From CAZJRQ01 sp964548535 (GTDB lineage: Bacteria > Bacillota > Clostridia > Oscillospirales > Ruminococcaceae): a DNA stretch of 16,641 nt. A program made the position numbers and the translations under genes. The stretch covers positions 1-16,641 of the forward strand of contig CAZJRQ010000041.1 of assembly GCA_964548535.1 (NCBI GenBank), read 5' to 3'. The notes under the pieces are model-generated. The model was not told the DNA's origin. It was given only the letters and a program-made list of their open reading frames with translations, and did not search any database. This document shows positions 1 through 6,082 of this stretch, one piece after another (position 1 is the stretch's first letter; each line of letters begins with the position of its first letter).

Positions 1-218
1 CCTAGCGCGGACGGCGCAAAGTCGCATTATCGTTCGTGCCTCACTCGTGACTGGTGCTTATTGCATAATCGGCGTTACGACTGCGTGATTATTGGGAGTT
101 TATATATTTTGTATATAAAAAAACAAATTTACAGATTACCACAAACCCCAACCCGAGTAGCATAACGTCACCATAACCAGTAAACTTTTCGCGAGGGCTT
201 TGCGCCGTCCGCGCTAGG
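1..218. repeat. Segment bounded by a perfect 21-bp inverted repeat
   Basis: Bases 1-21 (starting CCTAGCGCGGACGGCGC) are the exact reverse complement of bases 198-218. The arms are GC-rich while the interior contains an A/T-rich stretch around 100-135, and no ORF is present. The repeat may extend past the left edge of the window, so its true length is unknown. It could be a miniature inverted-repeat element or one unit of a species-specific intergenic repeat family. The right arm is also part of the tandem unit at 152-220. Confidence 0.6.
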
Positions 219-289
219 ACCCCGAGCAGCATAAATTCACCATAACCAACAACCTTTACGCGAGGGCATCGCGCCGTCCGCGCCAGGAC
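152..289. repeat. Two tandem 69-bp repeat units (152-220 and 221-289)
   Basis: The two units are exactly phased and differ at about ten of 69 positions. Both contain a CACCATAACCA core, a CGCGAGGGC block and a GCGCCGTCCGCGC block. A partial third copy lies at 4716-4741. The sequence is non-coding and GC-richer than its surroundings, as expected of a dispersed intergenic repeat. The function is unknown. Confidence 0.7.
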
Positions 290-384
290 CTAGCACCATG
301 AGAATTTTATTACATAAAAAGAAAACAATACCATGAATTAATCATGTGTTATTTGTGATATTGTTAAAAAGAACAGCTAATTTG

Positions 385-413
385 TTGATAATACATATAA
401 TGCGTGTTATAAT
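385..413 (+). promoter_or_regulatory. Sigma-A type promoter of the lipoprotein gene
   Basis: A -35 box TTGATA (385-390) and a -10 box TATAAT (408-413) are separated by 17 bp, with an extended -10 TG at 405-406. The ribosome site AAAGGGGA follows at 445-452, seven bases before the ATG at 460. Confidence 0.75.
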
Positions 414-459
414 TTAATATGACTCAAACAAAAACGAAATAATTAAAGGGGATTTTAAT

Positions 460-1779
460 ATGAAAAAAATTATAGCTATGCTTGCTGCTGTTGTTTTGAC
501 AATGTCGTGTATGACAGCCTGTAAGGATTCATCTAAGGATGAAAAGGATACAAGTTCTAAGGAAACTACGACTGCTGCTAAAGAGGAGTCTAAGGCTGAT
601 GAAAGTTCTGAGGAGGAGTCTGAAGCTGAACCGGAGTCTGAAGCTGATGAAGAGTCAGAGGCGGAAGAGGAGTCAAAGGCTGACGCGCAACCTGCTGGAA
701 ATGATGAGCTTTCTGATGATATTTATAGCTTTGAGGTTTCAATTGACGGAACAAAGCTTAGTTTTCCAATGTATTATGCTGATTTTATTGAGCTGGGTTG
801 GAAAATGGACGGAGATGATACTACAAAAGTTGACCCTAATCAGTATTTGATTTCACAAGTTTTCAAAAAAGACGATGTAAAAGTTTATGCGCCTATCTTA
901 AATCTTGACGAAGATGTGCTGCCTGCGTCAGAATGCCTAATCGGCGGAATTGTAATTGACTACACCTATTTGAAAGAGTGTGACAAGGAGATTGTTTTGC
1001 CTGGCAATATTGAGTTTAATAAGTCAACTATGGACGAGGCTAAGGCTGCTTATGGTGACCCTAGCAGCGTTTATGAGGGTAGTTCGTATACAAAATGTAT
1101 GTATAATTTGCAGTCTTATTCAAGTGTAGAATTGTATTTTGATATTGAAAGTAATGTGTTGAATAAAATTGATATTCGTAATTTTGATGATTCAAATTTA
1201 TCAGATGATAAAAAGCCAAAGTCAGATAATGATAAAAAGAAGGCAGAAATTAATGTAGATTATACTGCTCCAAAGGATATCGGCGAGAATTTCAGCGATT
1301 TTATTGTTAAGATTGATGGCGATTTGTTCAGTGTTCCTGCACCAGTTTCAGAGTTTGTTGACAAAGGCTGGAAAATAATCACAGCAGATTCTGATGAAAC
1401 AGTTAAGGCGAAAAACTATGGCCGAGTTTCGTTGCAGAAAAATAATCAGACAATGAGAGTTTCAGTAATGAATTATTCTGAAAGTGCTGCTGATATTGAA
1501 GATTGTTTTGTAACATCAGTTAAGGCAGGAAGAAATAGTACTGATTTGCCTATTGAAATTCAAAAAGGAATCAAGATTGGAACTTCAAAAGCAGATGTAG
1601 AAAAAGCTATAAAGGATGAAGAGTATGAAACTGAAGAAACTTCATTGTATGATTATTATGACATAAGGAGTTCTGGTTCGAGTGCTCATGTGGAAATTTA
1701 TGTGTATAAGGACGATGGAAAAGTGGGAGTTATTAGCGTTAATAATCAACCAAAATATAAGGATTTTGTAAATAATTAG
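460..1779 (+). CDS. Secreted lipoprotein with duplicated extracellular domain, function unknown
   Basis: This is a 439-residue predicted lipoprotein. The signal peptide is K-K followed by a hydrophobic stretch, and Cys21 (M-T-A-C) is the likely lipidated residue. Residues 22-85 are a Ser/Glu/Asp/Ala-rich linker built from ESEAE- and ESKAD-like repeats, probably a flexible spacer across the cell wall. Two homologous domains follow, at about 85-245 and 278-435. They share FxVxIDGxxxSxP near the start and a FxxxGWK motif about 15 residues later, joined by a lysine/aspartate-rich linker at 249-263. I recognise no enzymatic motif. A surface-exposed binding role is inference. The ATG has an excellent ribosome site, and the gene has its own promoter and terminator, so it is monocistronic. 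Confidence 0.85.
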   Translation: MKKIIAMLAAVVLTMSCMTACKDSSKDEKDTSSKETTTAAKEESKADESSEEESEAEPESEADEESEAEEESKADAQPAGNDELSDDIYSFEVSIDGTKLSFPMYYADFIELGWKMDGDDTTKVDPNQYLISQVFKKDDVKVYAPILNLDEDVLPASECLIGGIVIDYTYLKECDKEIVLPGNIEFNKSTMDEAKAAYGDPSSVYEGSSYTKCMYNLQSYSSVELYFDIESNVLNKIDIRNFDDSNLSDDKKPKSDNDKKKAEINVDYTAPKDIGENFSDFIVKIDGDLFSVPAPVSEFVDKGWKIITADSDETVKAKNYGRVSLQKNNQTMRVSVMNYSESAADIEDCFVTSVKAGRNSTDLPIEIQKGIKIGTSKADVEKAIKDEEYETEETSLYDYYDIRSSGSSAHVEIYVYKDDGKVGVISVNNQPKYKDFVNN

Positions 1780-1791
1780 TCTGATAATATT

Positions 1792-1823
1792 TGCGGTTAA
1801 GTGAAAGCTTGACCGCATTTTTT
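1792..1823 (+). terminator. Intrinsic terminator of the lipoprotein gene
   Basis: TGCGGTTAAG (1792-1801) pairs with CTTGACCGCA (1808-1817) across a six-base loop, with one G-T pair. A run of six T follows. It begins 12 bases after the lipoprotein stop codon. Confidence 0.85.
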
Positions 1824-1922
1824 GTGTAGATATTTTGATTATTTGTCAAAATTAAGGTGAGTACATAAGTTAGTAGTTTTTGTGCATGTTGCATAAAAAA
1901 GCAATGGTTTTCTATCTGACTA

Positions 1923-1951
1923 TAGACAAATGAAAATAAATGTGATATAAT
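1923..1951 (+). promoter_or_regulatory. Promoter of the Nudix gene; excludes the upstream ATG
   Basis: TAGACA (1923-1928) lies 17 bp from TATAAT (1946-1951), which is preceded by an extended-type TG. Transcription would start near 1958. The in-frame ATG at 1956 would then be outside the mRNA, and translation should begin at the ATG at 2007. Confidence 0.7.
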
Positions 1952-2006
1952 TGTATTGATGATTGGCAGATTTTATTCTGCAGAAAATGTTGAAAGGAAC
2001 CTGACG

Positions 2007-2411
2007 ATGCAGCATGAAAAATCCTGTGGAGCTATTGTTTACCGCAAGTATCACGGCAACACGGAAATACTGCTTATAAAGCACGTTAACAGCGGGCATT
2101 GGTCATTCCCGAAAGGGCATGTTGAAGGAGATGAAACTGAGGTTGAAACTGCTAAGCGTGAGATAATGGAAGAGACTGGGATTGGTGTAATAATCGACCC
2201 AACTTTTCGTGAGATTGTATCATATTCTCCGCGTAAGGATACCCAAAAGATTGTTGTTTATTTTATTGCACGAGCTAAAAACACAAATTTTGTAGCTCAG
2301 GAAGAGGAAATTTCTGAAGTTAAATGGGTGGAAATTGGCAGAGCTGGACAGGTGCTTGCTTATGAGAATGATCGTAGTATTGTAAACAAAGCTAAGAAAT
2401 TTATTATTTAG
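2007..2411 (+). CDS. Nudix hydrolase, bis(5'-nucleosyl)-tetraphosphatase type
   Basis: This 134-residue single-domain cytosolic hydrolase probably cleaves diadenosine tetraphosphate or a related nucleotide pyrophosphate. The full Nudix box GX5EX7REUXEEXGU is at residues 37-59, from GHVEGDE to REIMEETGI. It is preceded by SCGAIVYR and by GHWSFPKG, which is typical of the asymmetric Ap4A hydrolase subgroup. I chose the ATG at 2007 because AAAGGA lies at 1994-1999. A longer frame opens at 1956, but that ATG has no ribosome site and falls at the promoter -10 region. The gene is a single transcription unit between its own promoter and a terminator. The substrate is family-based inference; other Nudix activities are possible. 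Confidence 0.85.
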   Translation: MQHEKSCGAIVYRKYHGNTEILLIKHVNSGHWSFPKGHVEGDETEVETAKREIMEETGIGVIIDPTFREIVSYSPRKDTQKIVVYFIARAKNTNFVAQEEEISEVKWVEIGRAGQVLAYENDRSIVNKAKKFII

Positions 2412-2441
2412 AAAAAGACTGTTTTACGCAGTCTTTTTTTT
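2412..2441 (+). terminator. Intrinsic terminator after the Nudix gene
   Basis: AAAAAGACTG (2412-2421) pairs with CAGTCTTTTT starting at 2429 over a seven-base loop, and the T-run continues. The hairpin starts at the first base after the stop codon. The stretch 2442-2576 holds no gene that I can support. Confidence 0.85.
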
Positions 2442-2576
2442 ATATTAAAATTAGATGTTATGTATGTGGTCAAAGAGTTTTAGCTATGAGCAGTAAAAAC
2501 AAACTATACGACGGTTTCTTGTAGTTTATATCGTTGTTTAAAGGCTGTTCTTGTTTGAATTACAGCAAATGTGGCA

Positions 2577-2605
2577 TAAAAAAGAGCAAACCTTGCGGTC
2601 TGCCC
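2577..2605 (-). terminator. Terminator of the degraded ABC transporter locus
   Basis: On the minus strand GGGCAGACC (2605-2597) pairs with GGTTTGCTC (2592-2584) across a GCAA tetraloop, with two G-U pairs. Six T follow. It is placed just downstream of the permease remnant. Confidence 0.75.
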
Positions 2606-2637
2606 TTGATCTTTACATTTCTTATCAATAATCTTTT

Positions 2638-2892
2638 TTAAATTTCAAAATAATAGCAGATAAAACTATAATCGATATATAGTACTATTATAAAGAATGA
2701 CATAAGATAATCTCCAAACATATATGTCATTGCTATGGTGGAAGTTAATGTGAAGTTTTGGGTTAGGAAAGAGATGAAAAATGATAATGAACCCCACAAA
2801 AATAAAATGATTACAATGGATATATCTCGTAAAATATTACTTATTGAAAATGATTGATATCCTCCAATAAAGTCAAATAACCCTTTAACCAA
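2638..2892 (-). pseudogene. C-terminal remnant of an ABC-2 type permease
   Basis: The frame encodes about 75 residues of hydrophobic sequence with two or three membrane segments, including IVIILFLWGSLSFFISFL and a C-terminal MSFFIIVLY stretch. There is no plausible start: the first ATG lies inside the 3' end of the ATPase frame and has no ribosome site. The arrangement is best explained by a deletion that removed the end of the ATPase gene and most of the permease gene and joined the two. The family assignment rests only on position and hydrophobicity. Confidence 0.5.
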
Positions 2893-3385
2893 ATCAGACC
2901 ATTAATATCAAGACCATGTGTAGGTTCATCTAAAATTAATAAATCCACCTTTTTTACCATAGTAGCCATTGCAAGCTGTAACCTTCGCTTCATTCCTAAT
3001 GAAAAAGAATTTGAGGGTTTTCTACCTGTTTCAGACAATGAAATTCTATAAAGAATGTCAGATAAATCACTACTTGATAACTTTGTATTTGATGAGTACG
3101 CAGCCACTTTAAGGTTGTCTTTTGCGGATAAGTGAGGATATAGAGTAATGTTTTCTGATGAAAATCCAATTCTGTTATTGTTAATTCCTGGCTTTTCTCC
3201 ATATACAGTTATTTTTCCGCTGGTATGCGATATAAGTCCCAGTGCAATTTTTATAAATGTGCTTTTTCCAGCCCCGTTTTTCCGAGTATTGCATGAACTT
3301 CTCCCTCATTAACATTAAAGTCTATACCGTTTAGAACAGTGTTATCTTTATATGCTTTGATAATATTTTCGGATTGAAGTATCAT
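2841..3385 (-). pseudogene. ABC transporter ATP-binding subunit, frameshifted and 3'-truncated
   Basis: Translation from the ATG at 3385 has a good GGAGG site at about 3395-3399. It gives a normal ATPase N-terminus (an SENIIKAYKDNTVLNGIDF-like start) and runs into Walker A at 3270-3290. There a run of five T on the + strand (3277-3281) shifts the frame. Restoring one base recovers GKNGAGKST, and the frame then stays open through the signature FSLGMKRRLQLAMA and Walker B with D-loop LLILDEPTHGLD. The protein ends about 19 residues after the D-loop, without an H-loop histidine. The SLGMKxRL...DEPTxGLD pattern resembles the bacitracin/lantibiotic BcrA-type exporters. It should be non-functional because it is frameshifted, truncated and fused to the permease tail. 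Confidence 0.8.
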
Positions 3386-3435
3386 TTCAACATTCCTCCC
3401 AAATATAATAATTATATTCAAAATATATTATATGC

Positions 3436-3472
3436 AAAATGCACTTGTATTCATGTCATACAAGTGCATTTT
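3436..3472. terminator. Perfect 14-bp inverted repeat, bidirectional terminator
   Basis: AAAATGCACTTGTA (3436-3449) pairs perfectly with 3459-3472 over a nine-base loop, giving an A-run and a T-run on either strand. On the minus strand it follows the secreted-peptide remnant and precedes the ATPase start, so it probably ended the peptide transcript. Confidence 0.75.
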
Positions 3473-3494
3473 ACATTTATGCTCAACTTACAAA

Positions 3495-3739
3495 CTATTT
3501 ATAAGCAGTAGCACTACAACTTTCGTCAATAGTTTTCCAATTAAGATTAAACCAGCTAGTATTTAATCCATTTCTGAATGTTGCATAAGCTTTAACCGTT
3601 CCTGAAGTAGTTCCTTTATAAATCCACGATGAGGATTTATCAGTTGCACTCCAAGGTCCAGTCGTGTTTGTCATCGCTTTTGTTGATGAGTATGTATCAA
3701 TTTTTTACTATTGTTGTGATAGTTTCCTTGTACACCCAT
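3495..3739 (-). pseudogene. Truncated secreted-peptide gene remnant
   Basis: The frame 3495-3704 (minus) encodes a Ser/Thr/Trp-rich C-terminus containing TTGPWSATDKSSSWIYKG and ending SCSATAYK, with no start codon and no ribosome site. One base short in the T6 run at 3701-3706 separates it from an upstream frame that reads MGVQGNYHNNSKK. Adding that base joins the two into about 81 residues. The usual signal peptide is missing, because the sequence is interrupted by the CRISPR terminator at 3748-3785. The composition and the position beside an exporter ATPase suggest a small exported peptide or bacteriocin-like product. That is inference, and I recognise no family with certainty. Confidence 0.45.
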
Positions 3740-3747
3740 TGAATAAC

Positions 3748-3785
3748 AAAAAAGCCCTTGCAGATTAACTCTGCAAGGGCTTTTT
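3748..3785 (-). terminator. Strong terminator at the distal end of the CRISPR array
   Basis: GCCCTTGCAGA (3754-3764) pairs perfectly with TCTGCAAGGGC (3770-3780) over a five-base loop, flanked by A6 and T5. It works on either strand and directly abuts the degenerate last repeat. It would stop a right-to-left pre-crRNA and would also block any transcript entering from the left. Confidence 0.85.
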
Positions 3786-4419
3786 GTCGTCCCCGTGAGG
3801 GGTGTAGATTGTTACAAAACTCAAAAAGAAATGTGTGAAAAGTGGGGACTAGTTTCCGTCCCCGTGAGGGGTGTAGATTGTTACTGGAGAATCATTTACA
3901 CTAACCGAAGAACTTATGTTTCCGTCCCCGTGAGGGGTGTAGATTGTTACCAAAGAGGTATTTATTATGAATAAAATAATACAAGTTTCCGTCCCCGTGA
4001 GGGGTGTAGATTGTTACCAACAGACGAATATTAATGTAATAAATCACCTCTGTTTCCGTCCCCGTGAGGGGTGTAGATTGTTACCCATCAGTATCTACAT
4101 ACACATAAGATGATTTTGTTTCCGTCCCCGTGAGGGGTGTAGATTGTTACCTGCCTTACACAACTCACAGCCCTCACCCTTGCAAGTTTCCGTCCCCGTG
4201 AGGGGTGTAGATTGTTACGAAATGACAACAGGCACATATACAAGCCAATATGTTTCCGTCCCCGTGAGGGGTGTAGATTGTTACTGCAACGGTCTGCGGT
4301 CTGTGACCGCTTTTAAGGGGTTTCCGTCCCCGTGAGGGGTGTAGATTGTTACGCAGAGCACCGTTGCTCTGCAATTTTTTTGCCTGGTTTCCGTCCCCGT
4401 GAGGGGTGTAGATTGTTAC
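3783..4419 (-). CRISPR. CRISPR array, 10 repeats of 33 bp and 9 spacers, type III-A-like repeat
   Basis: Repeats start at 3783, 3852, 3918, 3985, 4052, 4118, 4186, 4252, 4320 and 4387. Nine are identical. The one at 3783 is degenerate in its first five bases. Spacers are 33-36 bp long. On the + strand the repeat begins GTTTCCGTCCCC and ends GTAGATTGTTAC. Read on the minus strand it ends GGGGACGGAAAC, so the crRNA handle would be ACGGAAAC, as in the Mycobacterium tuberculosis and Streptococcus thermophilus III-A (Csm) repeats. A CCCC/GGGG mini-hairpin is present. Direction is minus for three reasons: the handle, the degenerate repeat at the left end, and the terminator beyond it. No cas gene is visible, so the interference proteins would have to act in trans. 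The spacers show no match to the window that I can see by eye. Confidence 0.95.
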
Positions 4420-4428
4420 CGCAAGATA

Positions 4429-4455
4429 TTGTGCCATTAATAAAGACAGGCACAA
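4429..4455. other. Small inverted repeat next to the leader-proximal repeat
   Basis: TTGTGCC (4429-4435) is the inverse of GGCACAA (4449-4455) with a 13-base spacer. It begins 9 bp from the last repeat, inside the presumed leader (4420 to about 4595). It might be a leader motif used in spacer acquisition or processing, which is speculation from position. The rest of the leader is A/T-rich and non-coding. Confidence 0.35.
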
Positions 4456-4599
4456 CATACATTGTTGTTCACGATTTGTACAAAATAAACTTCAAAAAAA
4501 CTCTTGAAACACTTACAATTTTGCAACAAAATCGGTGCGAATGAAAATTATCCAAAGCAAGTTGATTTTTTTTCAACGCTATAATTTAATGTTATATTT

Positions 4600-4628
4600 A
4601 GTGTATACTAAAATTCTGGATTTGTCAA
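4600..4628 (-). promoter_or_regulatory. Probable CRISPR leader promoter
   Basis: On the minus strand a consensus -35 TTGACA (4628-4623) is followed after 17 bp by TACACT (4605-4600), which matches the -10 consensus at four of six bases. Transcription would start near 4593 and run through about 170 nt of A/T-rich leader into the array. Confidence 0.55.
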
Positions 4629-4715
4629 TGGTTTTTGAAATTAGAATGGTAAAAGAATTAAGCTCGAAATTTAGTCATCACGCGTATTAGAGCCACGCAA
4701 GGCAAGCAAAATAGC

Positions 4716-4741
4716 GTCACCATAACCAATAAACTTTTCGC
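4716..4741. repeat. Partial third copy of the dispersed repeat
   Basis: This 26-base stretch matches 167-192 at 25 of 26 positions (GTCACCATAACCA then TAAACTTTTCGC). It lies about 4.5 kb from the tandem pair at the left end and continues with weaker similarity on both sides. Confidence 0.65.
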
Positions 4742-4779
4742 AAGGTCATATCCTCATGTAAACTATCACCCCAAGCAAC

Positions 4780-4816
4780 ACAAAAGTAATGCCCTCGCAG
4801 AACTATCCGCGAGGGC
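4780..4816 (-). terminator. Hairpin, likely ancestral terminator of tRNA-Leu
   Basis: GCCCTCGC (4791-4798) pairs perfectly with GCGAGGGC (4809-4816). On the minus strand it is followed by ATTACTTTTG. It sits 24 bp outside the left copy of the tRNA 3' end. Before insertion of the element it would have lain directly downstream of the tRNA gene. Confidence 0.5.
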
Positions 4817-4840
4817 AGGGGTGCAGGGGCACTCCCCTGG

Positions 4841-4864
4841 TGGTGCGGCAAACGGGACTTGAAC
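4841..4864 (-). other. Duplicated tRNA-Leu 3' end, presumed attachment site
   Basis: These 24 bases are identical, and in the same orientation, to 7746-7769, which is the 3' end of the tRNA-Leu gene including the encoded CCA. Identity starts exactly at the CCA end and stops at 4865 versus 7770. No other part of a tRNA is present here. This is the signature left by a tyrosine recombinase that integrates into a tRNA 3' end. Confidence 0.75.
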
Positions 4865-5018
4865 AGCTCTAAGAACTAATGTTTCTAATTTTCAAAGGTT
4901 ATCATAAAAAATGCTATAAGTATATTTGCTAAATATGGTGAACAATCTTGGTTGGTTCTTACAATGGTAGAATTGGATTTAAATTTGGAACGGAAGAATC
5001 TATGTCAAGACTGGGGTT

Positions 5019-5477
5019 TTGAGTGATAAGGTGCAGGGTATAGCTGTTGACAAATCGGTAGAAAGCGGTATAATAAAAACAGGAGCATACTCTGGAGCAA
5101 AGAAAACAGAGGGGTGGCAAAGTCGTCACGCTGAACTCATGTATGAAGAGATTAGACACAGAACAACTGATGTCAAAAAGATTTCTGAAAATACTCCTTT
5201 TACCGAAGGAGCCGTAAGCAGTATTAAAAACCATATGTTTGAAAAAGAGCATAAGTTCGAGGATGGTTCTCATAGGCGTTTCGATTCTGATTTCGACCAA
5301 GCTCAAGCGTGGGATAGATTATCACAAGGTAAAGGAACTGAAACTGATATTGTAATGTTAAAACATGAATATATAGAGTTAACACAAATGGAATTAAACG
5401 GTTTTACATATGAAGAGGCTCATTCGATAGCAAATACTTATCACAATTGGGCTAAAAAACTTTTAGAAGAGGAGTGA
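5019..5477 (+). CDS. C-terminal part of a phage capsid-associated, effector-like protein
   Basis: The frame gives 152 residues from a TTG with no ribosome site, and it is open back to a stop only eight codons earlier. It is therefore probably the 3' part of a longer gene. The C-terminal half carries a well-patterned module, RRFDSDFDQAQAWDRLSQGK, then a DIVMLKHE segment and YEEAHSIANTYHNWAKKLL. I recall similar tails on phage minor head proteins of Firmicutes and on polymorphic-toxin-like proteins; that is memory of a family pattern, not a search. Its activity is unknown to me. HEYIE is not the HExxH metalloprotease motif. The next gene starts four bases after the stop, suggesting a coupled pair, possibly effector and immunity. 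Confidence 0.55.
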   Translation: MSDKVQGIAVDKSVESGIIKTGAYSGAKKTEGWQSRHAELMYEEIRHRTTDVKKISENTPFTEGAVSSIKNHMFEKEHKFEDGSHRRFDSDFDQAQAWDRLSQGKGTETDIVMLKHEYIELTQMELNGFTYEEAHSIANTYHNWAKKLLEEE

Positions 5478-5481
5478 TTTA

Positions 5482-5721
5482 ATGTGGTGGAAAATTCAAA
5501 AGAAATTAGATGATGAAGAAAAAGTAGTTTATTCCTACGGATTTGAGGATAAAGATCAAAGCGGGGAGATTGAATATAATAAAATATCAAATGAATTTTT
5601 TTTTGTTAAGCTTGCTAATAAGGATACGAAAAAGTGTGCAGAACGTTTTTTGTTTAGGCAATTATATAATGTGATTCACGAAGAAAATTGCCCTGACGAA
5701 AAACAAATAGCAATAGGATAA
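5482..5721 (+). CDS. Small acidic protein, possible immunity partner, unknown function
   Basis: This is a 79-residue soluble protein that starts MWWKIQKKLDDEE and ends PDEKQIAIG, with no signal peptide or membrane segment. The ribosome site GAGGAG sits at the end of the preceding frame, overlapping its stop codon, so the two genes are translationally coupled. Small size, acidic composition and tight placement after an effector-like C-terminus are what one expects of an immunity protein. That role is inference. The sequence itself shows only a conserved-looking alternation of charged and aromatic residues. Confidence 0.6.
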   Translation: MWWKIQKKLDDEEKVVYSYGFEDKDQSGEIEYNKISNEFFFVKLANKDTKKCAERFLFRQLYNVIHEENCPDEKQIAIG

Positions 5722-5798
5722 ATACCACTTGCAAACCAATGGCCAATGGTTCAAATCAAAATTATGCGATTGATATTTTAAGAAAGGTGGCACAAATA

Positions 5799-5981
5799 AT
5801 GTCTGTTATTATACCAGATTGCACATCTTGTAAACACTTAAGAGACGAAAAAGTTAATAATGTTTTTTGTTGTTCAGCCTTTCCTAATGGGATACCAAAA
5901 GAATATTTTTGGGGTTCGATTGATGTTAGAAGCTTAAGCAAATGTAACAACAGTATTAAGTTTGAAGAAGATAAAGATTAA
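5799..5981 (+). CDS. Small cysteine-containing protein with CxxC and AFPxGIP motif
   Basis: The product has 60 residues: PDCTSCKHLR near the N-terminus, FCCSAFPNGIPKEYFWG in the middle, and a later lone cysteine. The CxxCKH...CxAFPxGIP pattern recurs in short hypothetical proteins near phage genes and may bind a metal through the cysteines (inference). I chose the ATG at 5799 because AAAGGTGG lies at 5783-5790, eight bases upstream. The frame opens 20 codons earlier at 5739, but that ATG has no ribosome site. It is the third gene of the small cluster and is followed at once by two terminators. Confidence 0.6.
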   Translation: MSVIIPDCTSCKHLRDEKVNNVFCCSAFPNGIPKEYFWGSIDVRSLSKCNNSIKFEEDKD

Positions 5982-6014
5982 TACCACTTGTACGATTGTA
6001 TGAGTGGTATTTTT
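5980..6014 (+). terminator. Terminator of the small phage-derived gene cluster
   Basis: AATACCACT (5980-5988) pairs perfectly with AGTGGTATT (6003-6011), and more T follow. The hairpin begins within the stop codon of the preceding gene. Confidence 0.75.
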
Positions 6015-6026
6015 ATACCCGAATTT

Positions 6027-6054
6027 AAGCACTTTGAGAAATCAGAGTGCTTTT
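6027..6054 (+). terminator. Second, tandem terminator
   Basis: AAGCACTTTGA (6027-6037) pairs with TCAGAGTGCTT (6042-6052) over a GAAA tetraloop with one T-G pair, followed by T. It is a back-up to the hairpin at 5980-6014. Confidence 0.7.
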
Positions 6055-6082
6055 ATTATACACATTTTGAGGAGGTAAATGT

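Noticed and set aside
539..850. Arg/Leu-rich frame overlapping the lipoprotein
   Set aside because: It is a shadow frame of the acidic repeat region, without a ribosome site.
1956..2006. Upstream in-frame ATG for the first Nudix gene
   Set aside because: It lies at the promoter, before the predicted transcription start, and has no ribosome site; the ATG at 2007 does.
2477..2560. GTTTTAGCTATGAGCA resembling a Cas9-type repeat or tracrRNA anti-repeat
   Set aside because: There is no second copy, no downstream tracr-like hairpins and no cas9 in the window; the similarity is short and probably chance.
3486..3782. CRISPR leader on the left of the array (+ strand transcription)
   Set aside because: A strong terminator sits immediately before the left-most repeat, that repeat is the degenerate one, and a terminator-shaped spacer would stop a + strand transcript. 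The handle also fits the minus strand.
4144..4544. Several open frames across the CRISPR array on both strands
   Set aside because: They translate the repeat units over and over; they are artefacts of a 33-bp repeat with 33-36 bp spacers.
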